Below are positions 50,640-62,909 of a DNA stretch of 64,000 nt, piece by piece. Source of the DNA: Eucommia ulmoides (Eukaryota; Streptophyta; Magnoliopsida; Garryales; Eucommiaceae); the NCBI GenBank assembly GCA_016647705.1, contig CM028327.1, positions 8,565,726 through 8,629,725 of the forward strand. The letters are read 5' to 3'. Position 1 is the stretch's first letter, and every line of letters begins with the position of its first letter. The translations under genes were made by a program, and so were the position numbers. The notes below the pieces were generated by a model. The model worked only from the letters and a program-made list of their open reading frames with translations. It did no database searches and was not told the origin of the DNA.

Positions 50640-51240
50640 CCCTTACCCAAACGCAACTTAAATGTCAATTCAAATTAAGTGATTTATTAATTTTAACTTT
50701 TATTAATTAACTTTAATAAAAAATATAATCTTGACACTTTAATCTAAACCACTTATGGATAAATGCTCACGAAAATACTACAAGAATATAAAGTGCAATT
50801 CATTCAATTTAATTTTTTTTTAGGGTTAGTAGCACTTTACCCCATAGTTTGGTCAAATTGTATTTTACCCCTTGTAATATTTTTCATAAGCATTTATTCC
50901 CATATTGTCCAGACTAAAATACAATTGTTACAGGTTTCGTTAAAGTTACCGATCAAACATGAAAAATTAAAATTAATAAACCATTTAATATTATTTGACA
51001 TTTATACCCATGGATTGGGGTGAGTTGGATCGGATAATAGCCAATTACCTCTTTTTTTCCCTTTCTTTCATTTCTCTGGATCGAATAGGATTTAATATAA
51101 AGATCGATTTACCATTTTATGTAATGCTTTTAATTATTTAATTATTACACTTTAATTTCAATCACGTTGAGACGTAAATATTTAAGAAGACATTGTAAAA
51201 AGTAAAATATTTTTCGGTTAAATCATAGAAAAATAAAATA
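50640..51240. mobile_element. R1 copies: a right-hand fragment then a near-complete copy
   Basis: 50640-50810 has the R1 right-hand words (AAGTGATTTATTAATTTTAAC, CTAAACCACTTATGG, AAAGTGCAATTC). 50820-51235 begins AGGGTTAGTAGCACTTTACC and ends near CGGTTAAATCATAG. A (CA)n run follows at about 51250-51275. Confidence 0.55.
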
Positions 51241-51250
51241 CCATAATCTT

Positions 51251-51284
<34 letters not shown>

Positions 51285-51292
51285 ATTACTTA

Positions 51293-51968
51293 GGTGGCGT
51301 TTGGTAACCGTTTCTGTTTCAATTCCAGCAGTGGGATGGGAATGGGATGGGATGGGATAGGAATTTTGTTTTCTTTTTGGGAGTAGAATTGCGTTTGGTA
51401 ACGATAATTTTTTTTTTGTTTTGGGAAGGGAATTGTGTTTGGTAACGATTTTATCCTAAAATCCCTTTTTTTTTTTTTTTTTTTTTTTTTTTCTCTTTTC
51501 AGTTTTGGCCGGCCGGCGGTGGCGCCGTCGCCGGCGGACGGCGGTGCTCCGGTGGCGCCGTCACCGGCGGACGGCGGTGCTCCGGCGGCGCCGTCGCCGG
51601 CGACTGCCGGGAGTGGCCGGAAAAATTCCGGCCGGACGATGACCGGCGACGGTCGCCGGACGGTGACCGCCGCCGCCGGCGGACGGTGACCGGCGGCGGT
51701 TGGCGGCGGCGGACGGTGGCCGGCGGCGGTCGGCGGCGGCAGACGGTGGTCGGCCGGTAGGTGAATAGTGATCATGGGTTTTGGGAATGGAATGGGAATA
51801 ATGAGAAACAACTTTTTTTTGTTTCTCATTTCTTAAGAAAAAAGTGGGCACAATTCTCAAATGGGAATGAAATGGAAACGGAAACAAAAATTACCAAACG
51901 CTATTCCCAAACAGAATTCCCAAAAATCTGGGAACGGAATGGGATGGAAATGGTTACCAAACGGGGCC
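51293..51968 (-). mobile_element. Tourist/Harbinger-like MITE with GC-rich core, complete
   Basis: 676 bp. Ends GGTGGCGTTTGGTAACCGTT and TGGTTACCAAACGGGGCC, flanked by TTA on both sides (51290-51292, 51969-51971). The core (about 51505-51755) is a dense run of GGCGGC and GCCGGCGGAC words. It is in reverse orientation to the copy at 27570-28241. Proline/alanine-rich open frames on both strands are by-products of the core. Confidence 0.85.
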
Positions 51969-52342
51969 TTAAAAACTAAAAGACAAAGATACTAGACAAA
52001 AATCCAAGCATCCTAAGTAGCCAAGCTAGCTATTCATTGAATTATTAGGGTTTCCCAATCACATCCTAGTCAAGAACAACCTATACATAGCTCACCTCTT
52101 TCATTGTTAGGCCCTAATTTTTGAATATAATATCAATTTAGTTCCTTAAAAAAAATTATTTATATTTCTCACTTCGCCAGCGGCTGAGCTACTTGGTGTC
52201 CAGGGACACAAGTCCCTGTGAACTTTCAAAAATTTCATTACTATCCTTATATTTAAAAAAAAAAAAAAATTAATTAAATTTCTTAAAATTTTAAATAAAT
52301 ATTCCTCGATTCTAAAATATCTAATAAACTCCCTTAAAAAAT

Positions 52343-52860
52343 TGGGATAATAGGTGAGAGGTCCTACATTTAGACTCTAATTGGTCAAAACTCCTAGAGG
52401 CGTTAAATGTTTTTAATTTAGTCCCATATATTTTAAAAAGTTGGAAACCTTACACATATAATAGTCACGCGTCAGTTACATATAATTATTTTATATGTAA
52501 TATTACTGTATTAGTTGTAAATATTTTTTATTTTTTATTTTATTTTATTATATTTTTTTTTTACATGTAACAATTTTGTGTATAAAAAATTTGTTGGATG
52601 TCACAAAATATATAAATAATTAGTTAAAGATAACTAATTATATATAATTTTTTAGTTATATGTCTCTGATATGTAATTAAAAAGTTTGATATTTTTCAGT
52701 TACATGTGCCAATAATGTATAATTTTTTAGTTACATGTTTCTAATATATAATTAAAAAGTTTGATTTTTTCAGTTACATGTTCCAATAATATGTAATTTT
52801 TTAGTTACATGTTTCTGATATATAACTAAAAAATTTGATATTTTTTCAGTTATGTCACAA

Positions 52861-52900
<40 letters not shown>

Positions 52901-53190
52901 GTAACATGTTACTAAAGTACATATAACTAAAAGTACTTAAATATGTGTGAAAAATAACAACTATGAAATTGTAACTAACATTAGTTACATGTAACAGAAT
53001 TCACTATAAAAATCCAATGTACTCACTAAGGGCTTCCTATAATTCCTACAATTTTCCTACAATTCCTGCAATGCGGGATTAAAACACAAGTGAAATCTAA
53101 CTTAAAGAATTAAATCAAAATCTAATAACACAATTTTTTTTTCACCAATTAGATTTTAAAAATGGAACTTTTCACCAATTTTTCCTAAAA
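52343..53190. mobile_element. MITE rich in GTTACATGTAAC palindromes, copy 2
   Basis: Same layout as 1182-1890: left GACTCTAATTGGTCAAAAC, right TTTTTCACCAATTAGATTTT. The interior has repeated CAGTTACATGTTCCAATAAT and TTAGTTACATGTTTCTGATA, a (TA)n run at about 52865-52900 and TTAGTTACATGTAACAG before the right arm. Confidence 0.6.
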
Positions 53191-53287
53191 AATTTAGTCC
53201 ACCCTCAATAAATTCTCTATATCCGCTACTGCATCCCCAATTCCACCGCCCTCTATTCGCAACATCTATCCAAAGACTCCAAACATC

Positions 53288-54262
53288 AACGTGTGTACGT
53301 GAGCAACATTAAAAAATTACAGTTATCGAGTTCCTCGTTCCTACTTATTGTCTCTTTGATTTAAGGAACATTTAATTTTTACCCTTATCATAATTGAAAT
53401 GACGGAAATAACAAAATTACTCTTATTATTAAAGTAAAATGATAAAAAAAAATACTTCAGTTCTATTAAATTTTTAACAATTACATTTAAGTCTTAAATA
53501 CATGGATGTAAGTGATGACGAAAATATCATAAGAATATAAAGTAAAATTCAGTCTAACCGCAGCGCGCGAAAAGTAAAATTAAAACTAACCCATTTATAT
53601 ATTATTGAGAGAGAGAGAGAGAGATTTTAGGTGTGGAAATTGACTCTCTATATTTAGGGTGTCGAAATATCCATTTAAACCCACAATTGAAAATATCTCA
53701 TTTATAGAAGCTCCCCATTTTAGATATTGTTGGTTTTGCTCATATTAATTCCAATTTCCCACCCCAAAATACAGCATATACATATAGAGAGAGAAAGTAG
53801 GGGGAGAGTTGTTAGTATTTGACCATGAAAACAACAAGAATACTCATTAATTTTTTTTGATTGGACCATCTCTCTCTCCTCCCTCTCTCTCTCTCTGATC
53901 AAATTTTGGGTTCCAGCAGATTTCTGCCTCTCCCCATATGCATCTTACCAGGAGCTGAGACGATTGCACGTCAATGCCAGCTATTTCTCTAATATGAAAT
54001 TCCTCTCTCTCTACTTTCTCTCTCTACAGCTTTTGTCCAATTTCTTATTCTAGCAAAACCTATCATTGCATGGCATGAGGAGAGAGAGAGAGAGAGAGAG
54101 AGAGAAATCTAACCCTCCTCCCCCTCCCCCTCCCCTCCCATATAAATACCTCCCAAAAAAAACTTTTTTTTCGTCCAAAAAAGATCAAACCCTACTTTCT
54201 CCTAGTTTTAGTGATATATACACACACATATATATACACATATATATTTGAAATTTGGAGAA
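53288..54262 (+). promoter_or_regulatory. promoter and leader of the ERD6-like transporter
   Basis: A clear TATA box, TATAAATA, is at 54141-54148, about 115 bases before the ATG, after a GAGA run (54079-54105) and a C-rich patch. Two ACGTG cores lie close together at 53288-53292 and 53296-53300, the core of ABA-response elements. Another ACGT is at about 53968. ERD6-like genes are often ABA- or drought-induced, so this fits, but the distance (about 960 bp) makes it an inference. Confidence 0.5.
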
Positions 54263-55161
54263 ATGGATATTGATCAATGCAAGGATTTAGAAAATGGGTT
54301 TGAAGAATTGGAGAAGCCATTGATTCAAGGGAAGAAAATTTTGGATTCTGAGGTTGAAGGTAGTGATAATGATGTTGAAGGTGGATCATCAATTGGGATG
54401 GTTTTGTTCAGCACATGTGTTGCAGTCTGTGGTTCTTTTGAATTTGGATCATGTGTAAGTATATACATATATATATATATATATGTGTGTGTGTGTATAT
54501 ATATTGGTTAATTACATTTTGCCCCGTGTGACTTGATCAACTTCATTTTATACCCCCGTAGTATTTTCAGAATTAATATAATTGGTATATATTTAACAAA
54601 ATTGTCTAAAATAATAAATTTACCCTTATCCTCAACTCAATCCGGGAGAATAAAAGAAAGAAAAAATAGGGACAATTTGACATTATTCGACCGAACTCGA
54701 CCAAGGTGTAAATATTAATTAATATTAAATAATTTATGAATTTTGACTTTTTAAAATTTCATCATAAAATGTAATCCATGCGCTTTAGTATGAACTACAG
54801 AGGTAAGTGTTGACGAAAATACTGTAGACGTATAAATGCAATTCGTTCAAATTACATGGCGCAAAATGTAATAAACCTTATTTTTTTTCCTTATTTTTTT
54901 TGGAAATTAGTGAAAAATTAGAGAATTAACATTTTTTTTTTTTTGTATTTTTTGTTGGTCAGGGACATGCAAAAATATTAAATATTAAAAATCAGGGAGA
55001 AAAAATATGTTCTTTTGGATTAAATTAATTATTTTTGCAGGTGGGTTTTTCTGCTCCCACTCAATCTGCTATTAGAGATGATCTTAATTTATCACTTGCA
55101 GAGGTTTGTTCTTCTTCTTTTTTTTTTTTTTTTTTCAATTTAATCACATTAAAATTAATAA

Positions 55162-55197
<36 letters not shown>

Positions 55198-58100
55198 TTT
55201 AATTTAATTTTTTAATATTGTAGTTCTCCATGTTTGGGTCCATAATAACAATTGGAGCAATGATTGGTGCTATTACAAGTGGTCAAATTGCGGATTTCAT
55301 TGGTCGAAAAGGGGTAATTAATTTTAATTAAGCTAATTTTATTTTTATTTTTTATTTTTGAAAAATAAAAAAATTTCAAATTTGGAAAAATTATATTTTT
55401 GGTTCCTAAAATATCAAATTACATATTTGATCCTTCAAAGTCTACATTTGTTTTAATTCCACAAAATTAAAAACGTTATTAATAATTTTGGATGAAAAAA
55501 AAGATTGTTCTTATCACGTGACCTTTAATGGGAATATTTTGGTCACTTTCTCACTCCACTAGAAGGTTATTAGTGGAGTGATGAAATGACTAAAATAACT
55601 CATTTAAAAGGTTATGTGCTGAGCATAATCAATTTTTTCATCCAAAATCATTAACAACGTTTTTTTAATTTTACGAGATTGAAACAAATGTAAAACTTGA
55701 GGGATCAAATGTGAATTTTTTCAAACTCTAGGATCCACAAATACACTCACCCTATACTTTACGGACCAAAACTATATTTTCACGTTCGAATTTTTCTAAC
55801 TTAATTAGCTTCAATTAATTATTTTTAAGGGTTTTGATGAATCATTCACAAAATTAAAATTTTAACCCTTGCAGTTCACGTTTGACAATATTTTTTTTTT
55901 CAGAATCTAAAGTTACTATAATACATAAAAGTTACTGTAATTTTTTTATGTAAAAAAATGCGGTAATTTTCATAGCGCACAATGATTTTTGGACTCTTGA
56001 CGGTAATTTTGGATTTCTAGAAAAAATATTGTAACATGTGAACTACACGGTTAAAATTTTAATTTTGTAGATTATTAAAAAAAAATTATGTATTATATAT
56101 TTATTTATTTATTGGGTGAAAATAGGCAATGAGATTGTCAGCTGCTTTTTGCATTACAGGATGGTTATTAGTCTACTTCTCTATGGTATGTGATTTTTTA
56201 TTTTTTTTTCTATTTAATTAAATTAAAAATATACTTTCTTATTTAATTACTTCATTTGTTTAATATAAATAATTTCTCTCTTTTTTTTAGGGAGCTTTCA
56301 CACTTGATACTGGAAGATTATTCACAGGATATGGGATTGGAATTTTCTCATATGTGGTAATTATTTTAGGATTATTTGAAAAAATTAAAATTTTAGTCAT
56401 TGCATTCCATTCCATGCGTTACAGTACTTTTTCAAAAATCTAAAGTTACAGTAATTCATAAAAATTATTATAATTATTTCATGTGAAAAATTGCACTTTT
56501 GGACTTTTCGACAGTAATTTTGAAAATTTGAAAAAAATATTGTAACGCGTTTTCATGGGCTCATATTTTCGCAATGGTACTCCCAATGCGTATGCTACGC
56601 GGGGGTAAACCTGCCTTCTTGTACAAAGCCAACTGGTTTCGCCCTATTTTGGACTCATCAGGAGAGCAGCTTCAGCTCCTGAACAGTTTGTGCAAGAGAG
56701 TCCAAATTCATCTTCTTTTATTAGGTCCATGACTAGCGACGTAGTCTCGAAATTTAATCGGGTCGGTATGCCTTAACTCTAAAAGGACGCCTGTCTGGTT
56801 AAGAGCTGCATATAAGCGCTACGATCCTCCAACTAACATTCTTGTTCTTTCTGACCGCCGTGTCAGTAAGAAATTCGTGATAACGTGGACTGCATGTGTT
56901 AAAATTTAAATTTCGTGAGCTGTTAACAAAAAACAGATTATTTTAAATTTACTTGATTTTTTATTTTTTTTGTTAAATATTTATAAATTGATAATAAATG
57001 TGTAATTAATTAATAGGTGCCAATATTTATAGCTGAAATAGCACCAAAGAATCTTCGAGGAGGATTAACTACTCTTAATCAGGTCAGAGCAAAATTATTA
57101 TTTTTACAATATTTCCCTTTTGCCCCTTTATATTTTAGTCTCGTTTCATTTTAGCCCCTATACTTTAAAAATCCACACGCCACCCCCTTCTACTATGGAC
57201 TAAAGGGAGAAAATCACATTTTATTTTAACAAAAAAGGTTAAAAGCACTTTTTCTCTTGTGGTTAGATCGAAATGCACTTTATTCAATAATAGTATTTTT
57301 ATAAGCACTTAATCAAAGACAATTTAAAATAAAATACAACGATTATATTTTCAGTTAAATTTAACGTTCAAAGTTCAAAAAGTCAAAATTAATTTATCAC
57401 TAAATATTAATTGATATTTATATCTCGAGTCAGATAATATCCATTTGTCCTTTTTTTTTCCTTTTTTTTTTTTTTTTTTCTCTTTTTTTCTCTTGGATCA
57501 AGTCAGGTCAGGTTTAATGTAAGAGTAAATTTTACTAACTCCTAAGTAGAATAATTATCAGAATTGTGTAAATTTTGTTATTTTACACAATTTTGATAAT
57601 TATTTGACTTAGTAGTTAGTACTTATTAAAAATACTACAAAAAATAAAGTATAATTCGGTCAACTCCAAGAGCATGAAGTGTTATTAATTCCCAAAAAAT
57701 ATAAATTGACTTATTTGTCTTTTATATTTTAATTTAAATTCAACAATTAATGGTAAATAAAATGAAAAAGTTAACACTGTCTCTCTCTAATTTTCTTTTA
57801 TTTTTAAATAAAATTAAAACTAAAACAAAAGATTTTTTTGTCCATTTCATATAAAATTTAGATGATGTTTAATTTCACTAAATTTTTAACATATCTCGTA
57901 AAGTTCAAAAAAAATAAAAAATAAAATTTAATTTATTATAAGTAGAAGAGAGTAAAGTGTAAGTTTTAGAGTAAAGGGAACAAAATGAAACAAAATAAAA
58001 ATAAAAGGGGGTAAAAGGCAATTAACCCTTTTATTTATTTATTTATTTTTATATTTTGTTACTGCAGCTCATGATTGTCTGTGGTTCGTCAGTGGCATAT

Positions 58101-58714
58101 TTGATGGGAACAGTTATCACATGGAGAACACTTGCTCTCACTGGTAAAAATTATTAAAAATTACACTTTCACCCCAATAGGTTACACTAGTTTCATTTTG
58201 CATCTAACAAGTTTTTTTAATTAAATTGGGCATACAATTGAAGAAATAGACTGATGATTTTGTGTTCAATTTGAAGGACTTGTTCCATGTATTGTCCTCT
58301 TTGTTGGGCTCTTCTTCATACCGGAGTCTCCTCGTTGGCTGGTAGGTTTTGAAAAAAATCATAATTTTAAATTATTAATATTGATTTATTTTTTATAAAT
58401 TTTAAAAAATGAAATAAATTATATTATTTTGGAATTAATTATGAGAAAAATTGATGATAAATTAATTTTAATAAAAATGAAAAATGCAGGCAAAGGTTGG
58501 ACTTGAGAAAGAATTTGAAGTTGCATTAAAGAGGCTTAGAGGCAAAGATGCTGATGTTTCTCATGAGGCAGCTGAAATCCAGGTGTGTATATATATATTA
58601 ATTATTTTTTTAATATTTATAGTAAAAATAGTTAAATAAACAAAAAAAATTAAGTTCAATAGAAAAAAAAAAAATGAATTACAGTTATAAGCGAAATAGT
58701 ATACTAATTTTTTC

Positions 58715-58745
<31 letters not shown>

Positions 58746-59911
58746 GTGGCAGACTTATATTGAAACTCTTCAGTCTCTTCCTAAAGCCAAATTACTGGAT
58801 TTGTTCCAAAGCAAATATATACGTTCTATGATCGTAAGTATCATTTAGGTGGCGTTTGGTTAGTTTTTTTTAAATCGAAAAACACATTTTTTTTAGGGTT
58901 AATGGTGTTTTGTCCCCCTTAGTTTAACTGAATTGTAATTTACCCCTGTATTATTTTGGTAAACAGTTTATACCCTCCGTGGTATAAACTGAAATGGAAC
59001 CATTACGTTTCATTTTAAACTAATGGTCGAACCTCAAAATGTCAAAATTAATGAACATTAAACGTTAATTGACATTTATACCCCGGACTAGTTTGAATAA
59101 TATGCATTTGCTGTGTTTTTTTTTTCCCTTTGTACTACCTTGGGTAAGGTCGAGTCAGATCATGGTCAAAATAAGGGTAAACTTGTCATTTCACGCAATT
59201 TAATTATTTAACTAGTGCACTTTAGTTTGAAACACGACATGATAAAGTGCTTACAAAATAACAAAGGGGAAAAAGCTACCATTCAGGCAAACTACGAGGG
59301 TATAAAGTGTCATTAACCCTTTTTCGTTCGAGATTTTAAGAACAAATTTATGAGAACAGAACAAAAACACATATTTTTATTCTGTCTCATTCTCTAAATG
59401 GTCAAAGTGATAATTAATATTTTATTTTTATTAATAAAATATTTCATTTTATTTATTTATTTATTGTGTTTTAGATTGGTGTTGGACTTATGGTTTTCCA
59501 ACAAATTGGAGGCATAAATGGAATAGGCTTCTATGTCAGTGAAACCTTTGTAGCAGCTGGTAACAAATTTCTCATACCAAAAACTTAAGTTAATTTACAC
59601 TTTCCACCCCTAAAGTTTTCACTCTAGTTGTATTTTGAACTTTTAATTGTGGTTAAGGCATCCGATTAGCACGATTAATGCATAAGTTTCACTAGAATTA
59701 CAAGACTTTGTTAATAATTTTGAATTTTCTAGTGAAATTAAAATTTAAAATGAAAATCGCAACTAAATTTAGATTTTATTGGGTGAAAAGTGTAATTTAA
59801 TTTTGATTGATTTGGTGAGTTGAATTTTATTATAATTTTTTTTTTCAGGATTTTCTTCTGGAAAAATTGGAACAATTGCTTATGCTATTATCCAGGTTTG
59901 TCAAGCAAATC

Positions 59912-59957
<46 letters not shown>

Positions 59958-60829
59958 TAAAATATTGATAGAAAACTGGAATTGTTTCTATTTATTATTT
60001 AGAGATTTTTTAAACTTTATACCCCTAAAGTTTTAGAGAAATCTGTACTTTCAATTTGAACATTTTAAACCCTAAAATATCCAACATGTCAAGCGAGTCC
60101 AAATCGTTAACCCCATCATTATTTTGATGGAAACCATCCATGTGGTTGACACCTAACTGATTTCCGTCAAAAGCAATGACGGGGTTAACAATTTGGACTA
60201 ATTTGACACAATTTGGATACTTCAAGATTTAAAGTGTTAAAATTAAAAGTAGAAGGATTAAAGTGAAATTTTTCCAAAACTTCAAGGGTGCAAAAAACTC
60301 TATTATTTATCTATTTTATTTTTTTAATCTTTTTTTCAGCTTCCAATAACCATGGTTGGAGCAATATTAATGGACAAATCAGGAAGAAGGCCTCTCCTTT
60401 TGGTGAGTATTTTGTATGTTTGATTTATAACTGTAAAACTGTTCTTGATTTTCACTCAGTCTAAAAATTAATAAAATAAAATATTTCTTTTTTAGGTATC
60501 TGCAACAGGAACATTTATCGGTTGCTTCCTTACCGGCGCTTCTTTCTTTCTCAAGGTAATTAACTAAAAACACAATCTATTCGATGATTTTTTTTTTTTT
60601 GTTACTATAAAATATTTTTTTACGATAACTAAGATAAAAAACACAGTCCAGTCTGACGATTTTCTTTTATGGTTACAAGAAAATTAAGATTAAAAAGAGG
60701 AAAAAGAACAAAAAAATATAGATTTTATTTTCTTTTTAATTTTCCTTTTGTTTGGCAATTATTAACATAAAAAGCACAGTCAAATTTTGGCGATTTTTTT
60801 TCATTACAAGAAAATTAAGATTAAAAAGA

Positions 60830-60871
<42 letters not shown>

Positions 60872-61881
60872 TTTCAATTTTTCATATTGCATTGTCAACT
60901 AATCTTACTTTGTTTTAAAAAAAAATTAGGGGCGAAATATGGTCCTTGAATTGGTCCCGATATTAGCTGTTTGCGGAGTATTGGTAAGTTTTATACAGTT
61001 AAAAATTTCAAAATAATTTTTTTTATATTTTAATTGCACACCAAACGAGACCTTAAGACCATGAAATTGTTCTAATTTTATTTTTATTTTATTTTTTAAT
61101 TTGATCAGATTTATATAGCTTCATTCTCCATTGGAATGGGGGCAGTTCCCTGGGTGATAATGTCTGAGGTAATTTTAATAAAATTGATACGTATTGAAAT
61201 AAAATAGAGTTTAAATTCGAGACGCTTCCTGTCATTTTTATAATAGCTTAAATATCTTTTATTTTTTCAGTTTAGTTATCTAAGATATTTTCCATCAATT
61301 TTTGTTAACAAAAATGCTTTCGCAACAAAATATTTTTTATTGTTTATTTTATATTTTCTATCTTTTATTATCGATCTCTCTCTAGTTTTATATTTTACCA
61401 AAAAAAATCGAAAGTAAAAATATAGAAAACAAAATGCAAAAAGAAAAAAAAAAAAATTAAAAAATAGGATTTGAAAATTAAAAATTTAAAAACAAAAAAC
61501 AAAACTTTTTTATTTAAAGTTTATTTTGTTATTCTTTTTTCTAATTTTTTTTACTATTATTATATTTTTTAATATAAATACCATATATAAAAAATAAATT
61601 TGAATAAAAAATAAAAGAACAAAGAAAAGAGAAAGGTAGAGAGTAGAAAAATAGAAAAAAAAAATGTTGTAGGGATATTTTTATCAACAAAATGTGATAA
61701 AGGGTGTTTTAGGTGTTTTACAAGTTATAGGAAGTGACTTTGATACTTTTCGAAATGACAAATGGTATCTCGGATATAAACTAAAAAAAAAAAAATTATA
61801 TACATACACACACATATATATATGTTTATTTTTTATTTTTTATGTTCAAAATAAAAATATAATTAAATAATATTAATTCTT

Positions 61882-61912
<31 letters not shown>

Positions 61913-62514
61913 ATTGCAGATATTTCCATTACATGTAAAGGGTGCTGCAGGAAGCTTGGTAGTTCTTGTGAATTGGTTGGGTGCTTGGGTTGTCTCCTAC
62001 ACTTTCAATTTTCTCATGAGTTGGAGCTCCACAGGTTAGTAAAATAAATATAAGGGTTAATAATGTCATTTTACCCTCCTAGTTTAACTAAATTGCACTA
62101 TATTCCCCTGCGTTATTTTTGTAAGCACTTTATTTTATTGTAGTATAAATTAAAGTGCAATAGTTATGTTTTTCATTGCAGCGGTCGGTCAAATCTAAAA
62201 ATTTTTAAATTAATAAATTATTTAATATTAATTGATATCTATATTTCTGAGTCGGATCGGGCAATATCCACGAGGTAAAGTGCCAGTAACTCAAAATAAA
62301 ATAAAATTAAAAATCCAAATCACTAAAAAACTAAATAAATAATTTTGTTCTATTCCAAAACTGAACTTCTATTTTTCGACATTTTTTTTCAGGTACATTT
62401 TCCATATATGCGAGTTTTTGTGCTCTAACTGTACTGTTTGTGGCCAAAATCGTCCCTGAAACCAAAGGAAAAACACTGGAGGAAATCCAAGCATCTATCA
62501 ACTCACACAGTTAA
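54263..62514 (+). CDS. ERD6-like (ESL) monosaccharide transporter, 18 exons, 485 aa
   Basis: Major facilitator superfamily sugar carrier. Exons: 54263-54454, 55041-55103, 55224-55313, 56127-56186, 56291-56356, 57017-57082, 58068-58143, 58277-58341, 58490-58582, 58753-58833, 59475-59559, 59849-59895, 60340-60402, 60496-60555, 60930-60983, 61109-61168, 61920-62034 and 62393-62514. The frame is continuous to TAA. Motifs in order: [21 protein letters not shown] in the loop after TM2; [33 protein letters not shown] (from about 220); [37 protein letters not shown] at the C-terminus. Twelve hydrophobic segments are expected. The N-terminal tail has LEKPLI (16-21), an LxxxLL-like signal that sends ESL1 to the tonoplast, so a vacuolar facilitator is likely. 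Many small exons are typical of the family. Introns 1, 3, 5, 6, 10 and 17 hold R1, R3 or R7 repeats. Paralogue number not assignable. Confidence 0.95.
54510..54880. mobile_element. R1 MITE in transporter intron 1
   Basis: Left GGTTAATTACATTTTGCCCC, right TGGCGCAAAATGTAATAAACC. Interior R1 words are shortened. It splits the distance between exons 1 and 2. Confidence 0.65.
55830..56085. repeat. R3 family repeat in transporter intron 3
   Basis: Opens with GGTTTTGATGAATCATTCAC and AAATTAAAATTTTAACCC, has AAAGTTACTATAATACATA and TTACTGTAATTTTTTTATG words, and closes with GTTAAAATTTTAATTTTG. Same plan as 6735-7025. Confidence 0.55.
56370..56930. repeat. R3 family repeat in transporter intron 5, interrupted
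   Basis: Left part to about 56550 (AAAATTAAAATTTTAGTC, GCGTTACAGTACTTTTTC). The right end resumes at 56881 (GTGGACTGCATGTGTTAAAA, TTTCGTGAGCTGTTAAC). Between them lies the foreign-looking insert described next. Confidence 0.6.
56551..56880. other. 330-bp insert of organelle-like composition in transporter intron 5
   Basis: Visibly richer in GC and free of the A/T runs that fill the rest of the intron, with a sharp edge at each end. Both edges carry TAACG (56543-56547 and 56881-56885). It is unlike the MITEs here and has no inverted ends. Composition and abrupt junctions suggest filler DNA, perhaps mitochondrial, captured during break repair. I cannot confirm the source. Confidence 0.45.
57105..58030. 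mobile_element. R7 MITE with nested R1 in transporter intron 6
   Basis: Outer ends: TTTTGCCCCTTTATATTTTA with GTCTCGTTTCATTTTAGCCC on the left; AACAAAATGAAACAAAATAA and GGGGGTAAAAGGCAATTAA on the right. R1 lies inside from about 57235 (GGTTAAAAGCACTTTTTC) to 57690 (GAAGTGTTATTAATTCCC). Confidence 0.6.
58890..59322. mobile_element. R1 MITE in transporter intron 10
   Basis: Left GGGTTAATGGTGTTTTGTCC, right AGGGTATAAAGTGTCATTAA CCC. Interior has TTTTAAACTAATGGTCGAAC, ACATTAAACGTTAATTGAC and a TTATTTAACTAGTGCACTTT block, so it is nearly complete. Confidence 0.7.
60010..60300. mobile_element. R2-related MITE in transporter intron 12
   Basis: Left TTTATACCCCTAAAGTTTTAG and TTCAATTTGAACATTTTAAA; right AAAGTGAAATTTTTCCAAAAC and TTCAAGGGTGCAAAAAAC, inverted. 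A related left fragment is at about 59594-59800 in intron 11. A (TA)n run lies at 59917-59951. Confidence 0.5.
62050..62290. mobile_element. R1 MITE, shortened, in transporter intron 17
   Basis: Starts AGGGTTAATAATGTCATTTT with TTTAACTAAATTGCACTAT, then R1 words as far as GAGTCGGATCGGGCAATATC. The right half is mostly deleted. Confidence 0.55.
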
Positions 62515-62909
62515 TTGAAGTGATTTAAATGGGGATCAAACAATATCTATTAGCACATGTAGGGCTATTTTCATGTATTTATTTCAGTTGTATCGTCGAA
62601 ATTTAGCCTGATCTAGAGAAACACATCGGTTCAGATTGAAATAGTTTTTTCAAAACCACAGTGAAACATACTGGGCAATGTTATTGGCGTTTCAATTTTC
62701 TTTGGATTGGCATCTTCATCTTGTACTGACATGGACACGACAGAGGAGAGCTAAAAGAGAGAAGATACAGAGAAATATGGAGATGGATTTTTTTATCTGG
62801 AAAAATTTATTAGGAACAATGAAGAAAATGTATGTAAAATGTAGAAAATTCAATTTGAGAGATAAGGGGTGTAATATATATTTTAATTAAAAGAAAATTT
62901 TATTTGCCA
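62515..62909 (+). other. probable 3' UTR of the transporter and spacer
   Basis: Mixed-composition sequence right after the TAA, consistent with a 3' UTR. AT content rises after about 62860. Small open frames here lack support. Confidence 0.4.

Noticed and set aside
51290..51829. 179-codon minus-strand open frame
   Set aside because: Spans the arms and core of a complete Harbinger-like MITE flanked by TTA; composition-driven.
56610..56640. TTCTTGTACAAAG, resembling the core of a cloning-vector recombination site
   Set aside because: Only 13 bases match and no other vector sequence is present; taken as chance within the unexplained insert.
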